A stretch of DNA of 64,000 nt, taken from Anas platyrhynchos. Its lineage: Eukaryota; Chordata; Aves; Anseriformes; Anatidae. Made by a program: the position numbers and the translations under genes. The notes below the pieces were generated by a model. The model was not told the origin of the DNA. It did not search any database and was given only the letters and a program-made list of their open reading frames with translations. Location: assembly GCF_047663525.1 (NCBI RefSeq), contig NC_092602.1, positions 9,917,501 to 9,981,500 on the forward strand, in the 5' to 3' direction. This document shows, one piece after another, positions 25,601 through 38,100 of the stretch (the first letter of the stretch is position 1; every line of letters starts with the position of its first letter).

Positions 25601-28600
25601 AGGAATAATTTTTGCATATTTGTCTGATTTTTTTTTTTTTTTCTTCCTTTCATGCGACTTTTCCAAACCTGTGATGATAACTTCCACATGGAAGCTGCAC
25701 CCTCACTGGGATGTTCTGGGGATTTCTGTAGGTTTCCATATACGTGTAACATTTTAAATATATTGACTAGAAAATATCTAAACCCATTTTTCTTCCCGTG
25801 TTTTAGAGGCAAACTACTTGTGTTGCATGTTTATTCATGCTTGAATGCCTTATGGTTAATCTGGCTTGTTTTGGTCCTGGTGTTTGGCGCGTTACATCTG
25901 GTGTAGAAGGGGGTTTATCCCTATTACACCCTGTGGAGGGGTTGTTTGCAGGCCTTCACAGTTCTGTAAGTGTAGACAGCAAGCGGCTTAGAGCAGTGTT
26001 GTGAGTTAGTTCCTTTCCTGAACCAGCCAGGATGAGCAGTGTTGATCAGGTCATTCCTGAGCTGATGCTTTGTGCAGTGAGCGTTCAAAGCCAGCTGTAA
26101 AGCAGCGTGCAGATTTGCAGTTTCAGAGGTCAAAAATGATCTCTCATACCTGTGATAACAAAGGTTATTTTCATCTGGGTACTTTGACTTGCTCTGGATC
26201 CCTCTAAATGTGCTTCATGGGATTTTTTGTTTCCGTATGTTTTCCTGCATTAAGGAAATAAGATAATCCTCTTATCCTTTAGAAAAAGCAAAACAACAAC
26301 AACAAAAATGTCTGTGATATTGCACAAATCTAACAGCAGTAGAATTTGGGGATTAATCCAGAGATCCAGCCTGAGCAGCTGGTTTTAGTGTCATGAAGAT
26401 TGCGTTGGGCATCAGTTCAATATCCGAGACACCAAGGTTAAACTGTTGTGTTCTGAGTGTGCTCCTGCTTTCAGAGGTGCAGTGGGTGGAAGTGGAAATG
26501 TTCATCTTCTAGTGTGTAGCTGTCGTGATTTTTTTATTATTTGCTTTGTGCATTTGGAAATCTTGTTCCCCCTTTGTGTTTGTGTTTTATCATGTTGCTA
26601 AGTTTATGCAAGAGATCACTCCAAGCATTAAATCTCTGCCAGGCAGATGCAGAAAAGGTTGTTCTATGATGAAATACGAATATTTTAGCCAAAAAAAAAA
26701 AAAAAAACATTTACCATGAAACCTGTTTTGTTTTGTTTTGTTTTTCCAGCATACAATGTTTTTGGAGTTCATAGTTGGAGTTCCTATCATAACATACAGC
26801 CTAGTTTCACGAATGTGGTTGCACTCAGCAAAGAATTGTGTGCTGGCAGAGTGCACAGAAGCAACATTTTTCCTAACGTGTGTGGCCATACAGGCGTGTG
26901 CTTCAGTCTTGAAATCACCGGGAAGATTTTACGTTTCACTGGGGATGACTTGAATTCGAATTCACTTAAATTCTCATTAAAGGTCAAGCTCTTTAATTCA
27001 ACAGCAAAGGCCTATCACTACTGGGTTTAAAAATAATAATTACAAAAAAAAAGTGGAGCCTTGAGGTGTTTTTTTTTGGTCTTAAAGCTTCAAGATGAAA
27101 TACTCTGGAAAACAGTAGGGCTTATAGGTGACTTTAAATATAAAAATAGCTAAAATATTTGTTTTGGTGATAGATCACTAACCTATCGAAAATAATTTGA
27201 CAGGTGATTGATGGGTGCAGAAAGATGCTTTGTTCAAGAGTGATGTAGTTATAAAGAGTGGCATCTTAATAAATGCTGCTAACTCAGAGGTATGAACCAA
27301 AGATGAAGAACTCTTCTGAACTCTACTTGAGTTACTGATCTAAATAAGTCTACCTTGGGTTGGATACTTTTCTGGATTTGCATCAGTTTAAGTTGATCTA
27401 GCAGGAATCTGTTAGTTTTTGGTTGAAATAATGGGTCTGTCTAGTGACTTAAGTGTTTAAAGCTGTTATGGAGTAATTCTTCCAAATCAATAGTTCTCAT
27501 TCAGAAAAGTCCTCAGTTGCATTTGATTTTTGTTCTTTGCTGTTATCAAAGGCACTGATCTGCATTTGAGATGTAAAAACAGTTAAAAAATATACTTTTT
27601 CTTATACTGCTACTTCATTGCATGTATAGTGGTGTTATTAACAAAGCATTTTTGTATCTGTGACCTACCAAAAAACAACTATTTTAAAATACCCTGTCTC
27701 AGAAAATTTTACTTCCCACAGGGGCAAAATTTTCTGTTTTATGTGGGTTGCCGCCACTGAAATCTCAATATTCTTTAGTATCAAAGAACCCACATTGACC
27801 TGCAAGCATTCTGAAATGTTGATACGAGCATCTTGTCTGATGTTACTATTAACTTTCGCTTACACTCTGCTTGTTTTCCAGGAGCTTGAAGAAATCCGCA
27901 AATGTGGAATGAAAAACTTCCGTAATATCCAGGTTGATGAAGCTAATTTATTGACCTGGCAAGGGCTTATTGTTCCTGTGAGTATAGATGGTTCCTTATT
28001 CTAATGAGCTTTAAAATAAAGCAATGATCATTTGTATCACAAATGCACAGGTTAGCACTGCTGTTAGTGACTGTTAGTGCTGTTAGTCTTGTGAGGGTGC
28101 AAAACTATTTCTTACTGCTGTAAGAACTGGCTTTCGGAGTTCTGGTTTTCTGGGCATTTAATGTAGCCCTAGACTTAATTCTTGGTTCTCTTTAGACTTC
28201 TCTGATCTTAGGCAAATACTGTGACCTTCCTGTCTCATTTTACTTGAATGTCCTGTGTGGTTTTATTCTATCCATGTGTGATTACGTTAGTCGGTGTTTC
28301 TCATAACTCCTGTGAAGAAAAATCCATACGTAATTGAAAGAGATTCTAGACCTCTCTGATCGATACCTGGCTGGATGCTGCGCAGCTGTAGGCCTGGTCC
28401 AACAGACAGCTGCAACTGGCAAGGGCTGGGGCTCAGTGATGGCACTGGGTTACTATGGAAAGGTTTTGTAAAGGGGAGGCAGGTTCATTTTGTGGTTTGT
28501 TACGTTAATCTGAAAGTACAAAATCTACATCATAGGATAAAGTCTGAATTGTGAATACTTCGTTTACTTCTCAATAGCTTTTGGTGTGTGTTTCGGTTTT

Positions 28601-31600
28601 CAGTTGTTTTTTTTTTTGGTTGGTTGGATTGTTTTGTTTGTAACTGACTGTATTTCTAGAACAAAATTTAGTATTGGAAAAAGTTTGATGCAAGGAAAAG
28701 GTTTGGATTCCCAGAACTGAACTCTTTAAATTGAAGTCATGTGGATTTTCACCTCCTTTATTTTCCACAGCCATGGCTCACGCTTACTTAGTTACATGAG
28801 CTACTCGAATGTCTGCAGCAATAGAAGCCGTGCCAGTAGAGCATCAGTTCTGCTTTTCCTTTAGTACAACCTAAAAGGTCTCCTGACCAGCGTAAATCTG
28901 TCTTTTTAAAACACTTTGAAACAGTCTGGCAGTGCCTGTGCTGTGTTAGCTGAAGGGCATTCCCGAACTTGGATCATGCAGTCTCTGCTGAGATAATTGC
29001 AAGGCCTTTGAACTTGAGGTACTGTAAAACAGATTTAGTTTACTCTTTACATGCATTTCTGCAAATAATTCTAGTGGTTGAGCTTATTCTCGCAAATAAA
29101 GAATGCAGGATTTGACACTAGGATTTGGCATAGCTGAGGAACAGTGTGCTTTGTAAGCCACTACACTATTTGTGGTTCATGTATAACAGGATAGTGTTTT
29201 GATAATACAGTAATGTGGCTAATAAAGCAAAACACCAGAAAGTTTATTCCTGTTAAAATTTGCAGTACATGGTGTACTATTTCTAATACTTTCTGCTCAC
29301 CAGGGTATGAGCATGAACTTTGTTTTCTTTGCAAAGATTCACATTGCAAGTGTTCGAGCATCATTGCAATGAGCCACACTTTATGCTTGCCTTTTGCTTT
29401 ATACTGTGCCCTGTTGCAAGGGCACATAAATAGATTCATTACTGGTGTAGTTAAGAGGGAATTTTGTCACGAAATCTACGTTTATTATAGTAATTAATAA
29501 TTATGTGTTGTAAATGTTGAAAGAGTAGTATAGATGACTATTCAGAGGAAATACTAAAAACGATGCTTTCTATGAAGCATAATTTTTTAGCTATTGCATT
29601 CTTGGGGTTGGTGGCTTAAAAATGTCAAATACAAACTGGTTGCAAGTATAGGTTGTTTGTTTTGTTTCTTTTCCTGAGTTGTTGCTTTTGAAGTTTTACT
29701 TGCTGTTTCCATTTTTGTTCTTGGTAAGGGTTTAATGACATACTACTCATATTGTAGTAGGAATAACTGGTTACTGATCATTAAACTCTGTAACTAGGCA
29801 TTATTTTGGTCAGTTTCGTTTAACACTTTCATTAAGATATGAAGGTTAATATGTTAGTTCTGCATGTTCATGCAGAATTACTGTGAAAAATACAGCTCTA
29901 AAAACCTTTATATATCATATTTTGCTCTTTGCAATGACTGTTAGTTTTCCAGAGTGTTCAACTGAGACAGCTTGTCAATGTGTTTTCCTGTTCTAAATCC
30001 TAGAATAGGGCACCGTATGTACCCTATGTTGGGAAGGTACACTGTTTGTTTCAAACACCAGTACAAGACTTCAGGCTCCTTGCCCTTTTAAGAGGGACTG
30101 TTGGTGTACCATGAATTTCATTTTACTTTGTCCATAGCAAGCAGTTTTGATAAACTTTTGCAGAGTAAAAAAGAGCAGTTTTGATAAATTTTTGCAGCAA
30201 AATACTCCAGGTGAATGTAAGTCAACTGCTTGTCATCTGTGTTTCACTATAATTCTGATTCTCTCCCTTGTCAGTATCAGAATAAATGCAACAAACTATT
30301 GGAAATGAGTTGCTGGAATAGTTTGTGTTTTGTCTATTGAAAAGATGAGCAACCCTTTTACATACATTTTTAGTTAAATTTATTGGTGAGTTATAGTGAA
30401 GAACTGTTTTGACTGAAAGAGAGCCAAGCAGGAAATGGATGTTTTTAAGCCAGGTCAGTTCCTGTATCAGTTCATTGAACATCTTCACAATTTCTAGCAT
30501 GTGGTGGAGGTAAGAACAAGTGAACAGGGTTGGGGGAGAGGGCATTAAATGCTGAAATGGTCGCTATGACCAGAAAGTTACCTGTTAAACTTACCAGGCT
30601 TTTATGATTGCTTTGATAAAAAGTGATTTTAAGGCACTTTACTTTCCTCTGGCCTTGACTCAAAAAGTTGTGCTTTATTTCTTAGAAATGCACAGCCAGC
30701 CTTCCCCACATGGATGAAACTAAAATAAAACTTCAAAATGCTCCTTACCCCCAAATATTGGTAAAGCTTTTTTTAACTCGTGGGTGAGTTTGATTGAAAG
30801 AAATTATCTGATGGGTCATGAAGGATCTGTGTGATTATACTTAACACAAACTGGAAACATTCAGTCTTCAACTGTTTTTCTTCAAGTATCTAGAAAGGCT
30901 TCATGACAGTTTTTTGTTTTCATTGCAGAATGGCATTTTTATCAGCTTGAAATGTAGCAATAACTTATTTTTCTTCTGCCTTTCTTCTGCAGTTACTATT
31001 TGAAACAATATCAATAGTCTAACAGGTTTTCTAAATGAGGTTCTAGGCATTGTTTTTTTCTGTTACAGCAGGAAGATCTGCTTTGCCTCCTTCACAGTTC
31101 TTTCATCGTACTCCTTCAAACATGATCTGATAACAGTGGGTGCTAAAACTGCATACGAATTCAGAATGTTCTCATCAGCAGACGCAGTGAATATCTATCT
31201 TTAGTACAAATGAATGCTCAGCAGATTTTTATGTAGTCAGCACAAAAAGGTTCTCAGAATGTATAGGGAAATCTGACGAATCAAGCTGCCTTTCTGTTCG
31301 AACCACCATGTTGTGAGACACACAAAATAACTAGGTTTAGAGAAACCAATTTCCTTGCCAGATTTCCTGTTAGTGTCTCAGAAAGGGTTTACAATGCTTT
31401 TTTTGAAATACAAAGGTGTGGAAATAAAAGTACTTACTAGATAGATCTCTGATCATGGAGTTAATGGTATTGGGTGCTTTCCTACCAGTAGAAATGTCAG
31501 CCTGCTTCAGAACAGTGATAATTCTCCTTTTCCAGGGTGAATACAAAGATAGAGGTTGTATTGCTTCTTTCTTCCCAAATTGGTTCTGATGTTCTGACAC

Positions 31601-34600
31601 ATGGACGTGTCAGTGTGCTTAGGGAAAAAAGTGCTTTAAAACGAGGTCATTTGATAGACTGAAGCCTGGAGCTTGCTTTTTCTTAAATTTTGTTTGTTAG
31701 AATATGCTGCATTCTTGATTTTTGTTACCTTGTTGCAGGACAATCCTCCATATGACAAAGGAGCCTTCAGAATCGAAATCAACTTCCCAGCAGAATATCC
31801 ATTCAAACCTCCTAAGATTACATTTAAAACGAAGATCTATCACCCTAACATCGATGAAAAGGGTCAGGTTTGTCTGCCAGTAATTAGTGCTGAAAACTGG
31901 AAGCCAGCAACCAAAACTGACCAAGGTAGGAGAAATGGGGGAAAAAAACGAATATTAAGAGACTTTGCACTGTGTGTTTGAAGCTAGTAGCATTTCACCT
32001 TGTCAGGCAGTGACTGCTTTCCTGATGTATCTGTTTCCATAAGCTCTGCATCATGAATCACATGATGTGAGCACAGTGTGCAACTCTTTTGGAATCTCAT
32101 TTTGTTATTAGAACATAAGGTAATGACACTGACTTGTGGCATTTCCACCTCCAGGAAACCACGAAACTTAATGACTGATGAGTTTATTAAGGTGGTAGCT
32201 CATGGTATATATTTTTTTTAAAAGTCATTTCTCTTGGTAGTCAGGAGAGAATGGTGAGGGTATTCATGTTCATGTTTCATTTTAAACAGTGACTTTATAA
32301 TCCAGATGTGTCGTTTGCCTTGTTTGGTTAAGCAAAAACTAAATTATAACACAACTCTTAGCTCTTAAAAGATCACTGCTGTGAGGTTTAGTGTGTAGAG
32401 TGTCTTTGGATAAGAATTTAAATATTTTAAGGTAAAAGTTTCATCGGGTCCTTGGCCAGACTGAGAGTATGAAATGAATAGGCTTCGTCTGTTGTTGTTC
32501 CTGTTGGGGTGAGAATTTCTTTTTTTTTTCTGGCAGGGAACGAGAAATTTGATATTAAGTGATTACTACTGTACACTTTAAAAAAAAAAAAAAGGCAAGC
32601 ATTCTTGCAATAACTGCATGTTTTAACAAGTTGAATGCAAATCAGTAGCAGTTTAATCCAGTGCAAGAACTTCAATGGCACTGATATGTCTTGGTCTGTA
32701 GGAAAACGTATTTCCATCTTCCATGCTCATTAGGATTATTTTCATGTGAACCTTGTTCCTGATAGTAAACAATGCTCTAGTTAAGATTTCTTTTTCTGTA
32801 TATTTTTCTATGCTAATAAAACTACTTAGTTTGCACCATCTCACCCCAATGACAAAATAAATATATATATTTATGTGTGTGTGTATATACATATATACAT
32901 ACACAAATTTATTTTGGAAAAGAATGAGCAGTTGAATGTTGGGGGGGAAGTGGGGACAGAAGCAAAAAGAACCTGTTAAGTAGATAGTGAAAATCTTGCA
33001 ATTTGTTCTGGATTTTTCTTAGAATATGTAGGACAAAGATCCTTTGGAGAAATGAAGTTGAAGCAATGTGTAGAAGGTTTCTGTGAACAACTTAGTAGTT
33101 GTCTCAACTAGAGAAAGCTAATAAGTTGAAGGAAAGGAATGACTTAATGGCTCCACCTGGCTAGAAGTGTGAGTTGGTGTCAGCTGGAACTATTGAGGAA
33201 ATCATTTGTGTGTGGGAAATAGTGTTTCCTGAAGAAGTAGTAAAATCCTATTTTTCTGAGAAAAGCGATACAAAGTACCTTACAATTAGAATTTGGAACA
33301 GATCTTGGGTACCAAAATATTTCAGATTTCTCATTCTGCTGTTTTATGGTCTTTCGTGCATCTTTTTTCCTCTTTAAGAAGTCATTTTAGTGTCAATGTC
33401 TGATGTTAATTCATCCTTATATGAGCCTGCAACAATATCATTACAGCCCTGCTTAAGTGTCTGTCCCCTCTTCTGTAGGACTGCTCTGCACAGAAAAATA
33501 AACTTCAGGTTGTTTGCTGTGTAGGCCTTTTTCTGGAAATAAGGCAACGTTATTACTATGGGTATCAAAATAATTGATTTTGATCAGTTAAGTGTCACAG
33601 AATAGAGAAATGAGGTTTATCATAGATCATCAACTCATCTTTTGTATAGTGTTTAGAGTTGAACTTTATTAATTTAGCTTAATACTAAGACTATGGTGAC
33701 AGTATGGTATTAAAATGCTGTGGCTGTTGAGACAACTACTGGTTTTAGGAATTTAGGGAATTAGGAAAAATGCTATTTTTTCCTGGTTTGTGGGTTAACT
33801 TCCTATAAAGTGTTACTAGATTGTTACAGTGTTTTATTATGTTTTACTGAGTGAAAAGGGTTACATACAGTATTGATCCTAGTCTGGTAAGTAAATACTA
33901 GCAATATGATGACAGTTTTCAGAAGTACAGGACAGGCAAGTTGCTGTGAAGTAAGCTAGTACCAGTTCTGCATTCCTTAGAAAGTTTGTTACAGTTTAAA
34001 CTCTGATTTATGTTAAGAAAGGTTCCTGCTTGGCAATATACTGACAACCTTACTTCTTGGGAGTTTGTTTTGAGAGGTGTGTCCCTCCTTTGTGTCAGGT
34101 AAGGGTAGAAACGAGTATGAGTGTGAGGAGATTTGTGCTCTGACAGAAGCTGCTCTAGAATCTACCAGAGTGATAGGTACTGTAAGAACTGACATTGCCA
34201 AACCAGGGAGAATGCAGTTAAACTGGTAGGCAGAAGTTTCAGAACAATAGCACCTGACTTTCCATATAATGTGTAGTTCTGTTGTGGAGCTCCCTGCCAC
34301 TGGATGTTGCGGCTCTCAGAATTTGATGCGAGTTCAGAAGGAGGCTGGCTGTGGTGTATAATGTGTGCAGTTAACAGGTGTGGTACGCTTACTTTAAAAT
34401 ATCTTGGTACTGCTTTGTGTTGCTCTCGATAGCCCAAACTTACTTCAAGTGGAATGTTGTTGCTATTCTTGTACAGAGAAATGCGTTTTCTGTGTCCTGT
34501 CTGTAGGCTTGCCCTGTTACGTACCTCCCTCTCAGTGGATGGGTATCAGATCTCAGGATTGTTGTAACCAATTTAGCTTTAAATGGTCATGAGAATGTAT

Positions 34601-35429
34601 ATGAGGAAAATGTAGCAATAAATGTCATCGTAGTATGTGAGGTTCATTGTGTAAATGTGAAGTGCGATGCAGTTATTGTAAGAATGACTTCCTTTGACAG
34701 TGATGAGGAGTGCTGATGAAATAGTTGTCAACAGTAAGGTAAAAAGCATCTTACAGTTCTTACCCATTTGTTTTCCGCAGTATCTCTCTACTAGGAGATA
34801 TATTTGGCAGTTCAGAATAATGACAAGACTTGTCTGGTGTTTGTAGGGGAGGTAAGAGTCATAGAAAGATATAAAGCTGAAGAAATGGTTTCCCGAAGCA
34901 GACCCAATTACAACTGAATGGTGTAACTCATTGTGACAGGTGTCAGGAAAAAATGCTTCACAATGGAGATCCCAGTGTTCTCTTCATCCAGTCCATTTTA
35001 GATGAGCTTGTCTGTGAAACTTCATTTCCTCCTTAGCTGTGTGAAAAGTATTTCACAGATAGGATGCTAATTACATGGGAAATAATTTGAAGTGCATTTT
35101 GATCTATGCTGAAGTAGTTGATTTTGCTTACAGATATGATTTTCTGGTACCCATTCACTGTATCAAACTCAGTCTTGGCATACTGCTATTTTCTTATTGG
35201 AGATTTTTGCTTACATTTTGATATTAAAAATGAACCATCTTAGTATCTGACAATATTTATACTTCTTTTGACAGTAATCCAGTCCCTCATAGCACTGGTG
35301 AATGATCCACAGCCCGAGCACCCCCTTCGGGCTGACCTAGCTGAAGAATACTCTAAGGACCGTAAAAAATTCTGTAAGAACGCTGAAGAGTTTACAAAGA
35401 AATATGGTGAAAAGCGACCAGTGGACTAA
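19583..35429 (+). CDS. UBE2L3: UBE2L3, ubiquitin-conjugating enzyme E2 L3 (UbcH7), whole gene span
   Basis: UBE2L3 accepts ubiquitin from E1 and passes it to HECT and RBR E3 ligases such as E6AP, Parkin, ARIH1 and LUBAC, in cytosol and nucleus. The coding sequence joins 19,583-19,609, 27,882-27,977, 31,739-31,925 and 35,275-35,429: 465 bases, 154 residues plus stop, which is the family length. As far as I recall, the protein is identical to the human one. It is a single UBC fold with the HPN motif at residues 76-78, the active-site Cys86 in KGQVCLPV, the E3-contact Phe63, and Pro88/His119. From published work, those last two residues explain why this E2 reacts with cysteine but not lysine. 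All introns are GT-AG. The gene spans about 16 kb, shorter than I recall for human, which fits a bird genome. YDJC follows tail to tail. Confidence 0.98.
23386..23634 (+). other. Exon-like open segment of unknown identity in intron 1
   Basis: An open frame starts right after a TAG that doubles as a plausible splice acceptor (pyrimidine-rich tract, then gattgcatag). It stays open for 127 codons to a stop at 23,767-23,769. If it ends at the possible donor GTGAGA at 23,635 it is 249 bases, exactly 83 codons. The peptide looks protein-like, for example [20 protein letters not shown] and [21 protein letters not shown] do not recognise the family. It could be an alternative or nested exon, a relic of another gene, or chance. 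Confidence 0.3.
26749..27030 (+). other. Second coding-like open segment in intron 1
   Basis: After a T-rich tract and a cag, a frame is open to a stop near 27,028-27,030 and reads for example [20 protein letters not shown]. The opposite strand is also open across much of it, which weakens the case. No family is recognised. Confidence 0.15.
27882..27977 (+). CDS. UBE2L3: UBE2L3 coding exon 2
   Basis: The acceptor is ttgttttccag and the donor GTGAGT. The exon is 96 bases (32 codons, phase 0 to 0) and encodes residues 10-41, from ELEEIRKCG to QGLIVP. Confidence 0.97.
27978..31738 (+). other. UBE2L3 intron 2
   Basis: A 3.8-kb GT-AG intron of AT-rich unique DNA. It contains a short two-copy repeat at 30,140-30,197 and a GTTAGT-rich patch at about 28,050-28,090. 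No other gene was seen. Confidence 0.9.
30140..30197. repeat. Two 24-bp direct repeats
   Basis: Copies at 30,140-30,163 and 30,174-30,197 (beginning agcagttttgataaa and ending ttttgcag) differ by one base and are separated by 10 bases. This looks like a recent local duplication inside UBE2L3 intron 2. Confidence 0.85.
31739..31925 (+). CDS. UBE2L3: UBE2L3 coding exon 3 (active site)
   Basis: The acceptor is accttgttgcag and the donor GTAGGA. The exon is 187 bases and encodes residues 42-103 plus the first base of codon 104. It holds Phe63, the HPN motif (76-78) and the catalytic Cys86 in KGQVCLPV. Confidence 0.98.
31926..35274 (+). other. UBE2L3 intron 3
   Basis: A 3.3-kb GT-AG intron, AT-rich. 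It has a mixed TA/TG microsatellite at about 32,856-32,905, a poly-T at about 32,518-32,530 and a poly-A at 32,579-32,593. No other gene was seen. Confidence 0.9.
32856..32905. repeat. TA/TG microsatellite
   Basis: Alternating TA, TG and TACA dinucleotides. Length is likely polymorphic between individuals. Confidence 0.85.
35275..35429 (+). CDS. UBE2L3: UBE2L3 coding exon 4 (C-terminus)
   Basis: The acceptor is cttttgacag. The exon completes Val104 and runs to the TAA at 35,427-35,429, ending [10 protein letters not shown]. It carries His119 in the EHPLR segment. Confidence 0.98.
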
Positions 35430-38100
35430 AATCTGACACAGTTGATGTCAGCAACGTATGATAGAAGATCGGAGCAGTGCATTTGAGACACCCCGTAAAG
35501 CAGGACTCTATGGAAAATTGACAAGTGCCACCTTTCGGTGTTAACTTGTGGCTGTTACTAACTTTCTACAGTTTTCTTAATCAAAAGTGGGCTAGGTAAC
35601 CTGTAAAGAAAGGATTAAAAATTTAAGATGTTCTAGTTCTGCTTTCTTTGTTTAAAAATCACTGCTTCAATATACTTTAAAGTATGCTGTTTTCTTTTTC
35701 TTGTCAGAATTTATCAAAAATATCTTAGACTTATATTCTGCCCTTAAATTGAAAAGGTTGTGGCTGTCATTTCTTTTTTTTTTTTTCCTTGCAGTTCCCA
35801 CTATCCTGAGTTCACTTAATTCTTCATTGAATTTTCTCTCCTTCCCCAAACTGATGTCTTAGAAAAAAATATCCCAGTTCTGGCAGAAAATGATTGAGTG
35901 TTTGGCAGTTTTGTTTACTTTTCTCTTTGAACATTGCACTGTGCTTTTATGGGACTTGCTGCAAGTTCCCTTTAACTTCAGTTTGTAACATAATAAACAA
36001 AAAACAAACCCCACAAATACAATCAAAAATAATGTCCAGGTCTTATGTAAATCTGGCTGGTGTTACCACAAAATGTTTATTAAACGGGGAAACCCAAGTT
36101 TCTGTGTGCGTGATTGAATTAAAATATGGCTTATATCCTGCTTTTGGAAAACTATGGAAAAAACTAATCTGTAGCAAACAAATAGTGGAATGTGATTACA
36201 AACTCCTTTCACTTCTATTCTTTATGCCTATGCAGAGTAGCTAGGAAAACATGCACAGAACATTGCTACCAGTTCCAGAAACTGAGGACCAAGAGGTACC
36301 AAAGTAATAAACTGTTCTTGAGTCAAAAGTCAGTATTTTAGAAATAATTTTGATTTTAGAAATTATTTTGAATTCAAATACTAAATCTGTCAGCACTGCT
36401 AGTTATCTGAGTATGTTTTCTCATCAGAATGCATATGGAACATCTGTGCTTTAGGGGATGGCACTCATGCTGCTTCCCTGCCCAGTTGCTGTACAGTTCT
36501 TACTTAAAATAGTATGAGAATAGGATTAAGCAATAAACTGTAATAGAGTACACTTCACTACTGCTGTTCCTATGTTTTAGAAATACACAGTAGATGGTTT
36601 AATGACTACTTCAAGTATTGTTCTATCACCCTAACTTAATCAGGCAGAGCTCTTTTCCCTTTGCTCCAGGGCACACCCATGCTGAAGGCTGCCCTTTCTG
36701 CTCAAAACTGAGCACCCTCTACTCCCTGTATTGCTTTTCTTCTGCCTGCCTGTCCTAAATCTAAAGTGTGATCATAGCTCCACAGTCAAACTGCCATACA
36801 ATCAAACTGCCTTCTCTTCCCCACCTGTGGAATTGGGGTATGTTAATGAGCAAACATGTTTCCAGAAATCCATAGGTATCTGGGAGTACATATCACGCTG
36901 ATGTGCAGGAAGTTGAACTAGAAAATCCCTCACACCCAGATGGTTGTTTTTACTCCTAAATTCAGTTTTAATACAGCCTCTGCAACCTTTCAGAACTAGT
37001 GTGTCAAGCGGTAGGTCTCTTTTTTTTGGTTTTTAATGTATTGTATATTTGCTATTTCTTCATTCACTCTTCTCATCCAGCTTTTATTTCAGACTTAGCG
37101 TAAACAATGACAGCCCAGTACCTCACCTCTGTTGAAAGTAAATTTTTTTATAAGTTAGGGAGCTAAGAAATTTTATGTTTAAGTGTTCTTAGACAGATTC
37201 TTTGGCAGGTAAATAAAGTTAAACCACATTCACCTTATTTACGGAAACTTGCATTTCCTAAGTGTTTTCAGGCTTGTGAGAGCACTGTCTATTACCAAAT
37301 TTTCACATCTTTGTGTCTTCATTTGCAGAAAGTTGGTACTGATTTTGTTTCATTCATGCTCACTCGGATTCATAATAAAATAATGCCAAATTATCTGTCA
37401 AACTGAAGTGTGTGTAACTTCTGCATCAGATGAGTCACTGTACCTTTCGATCATGTCTGCTGGCATAGAAACTTTCCATTCTTTAAATTTGCTTTTTTAT
37501 TATCATTATTTAAAACAACTCTGGCACTAGTTTGCTGCCATCGTTACTACTAAACAATATACTTTCTGGTTGTAAGCCTCTCAGGTTAAAGACTGCATTT
37601 CTTTGAATCAGTGTGATGTGGATGCCATTGAAAGGGAACTGGAAGGGCTGTGTAATTCAAGGAGCTGCAGCTGATTCATACAGGCCTCTGGCAGTGCTAT
37701 ACACCGGCTACTCGAATTCATCTGTAAAGATCATGTAGAAGACAGGTGTTGCTATCAGTTCTCGTTGTGTGTTCTTCATAGCTCAATTTCTAAACTATGA
37801 GGTGTGTAACATACTTAATGGCTTTTGTCTGTAGGTGGCCCTCGGAAAGAAAGATGAGACATCAAATACTGTACTGTATGGTTGAAGTTGGGGGGGGCAG
37901 GGGAGAAGTCAAATCCTTTGTTAACTCAGGAAATCAAGCTCTTGTGCTCTTTGGTTCCCTAAGCCATGCTGAATTCTAAACATGCAGTTTAAAATCCAAA
38001 ATAAAAACAACATACTGGTGAAACTACACCCAGGAGCACTGGTATAGGCTTTCTGCAATTCCATACTGCTACCCTAATAAAAATTGCTCTCAAAGGTGGT
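35430..38100 (+). other. UBE2L3: UBE2L3 3' untranslated region
   Basis: After the stop there is AT-rich sequence without another exon. AATAAA hexamers are found near 35,990, 36,306, 36,533 and 37,374, at 38,000-38,005 and at 38,076-38,081. The last is followed about 15 bases on by GT-rich sequence (ggtggtgtggcatggttttg), the best cleavage context. That would give a 3'UTR of about 2.7 kb, similar to what I recall for the human mRNA. The earlier signals could give shorter forms. Confidence 0.65.
38076..38081 (+). terminator. UBE2L3: Likely distal polyadenylation signal of UBE2L3
   Basis: An AATAAA hexamer with a GT-rich element at about 38,096-38,120. Cleavage is expected near 38,095. Confidence 0.55.

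Larger units (their letters stand above)
19610..27881 (+). other. UBE2L3 intron 1
   Basis: An 8.3-kb GT-AG intron. Its first part is the tail of the CpG island, with a run of 14 C at 19,812-19,825. The rest is AT-rich unique DNA with homopolymers (21,329-21,343, 25,630-25,642, 26,691-26,707). It contains two coding-like open segments of unknown meaning (23,386-23,769 and 26,749-27,030). Confidence 0.9.

Noticed and set aside
29161..29497. Cysteine-rich frame in UBE2L3 intron 2
   Set aside because: The opposite strand is equally open and there is no spaced zinc-binding motif or splice boundary, so chance is the simplest reading.
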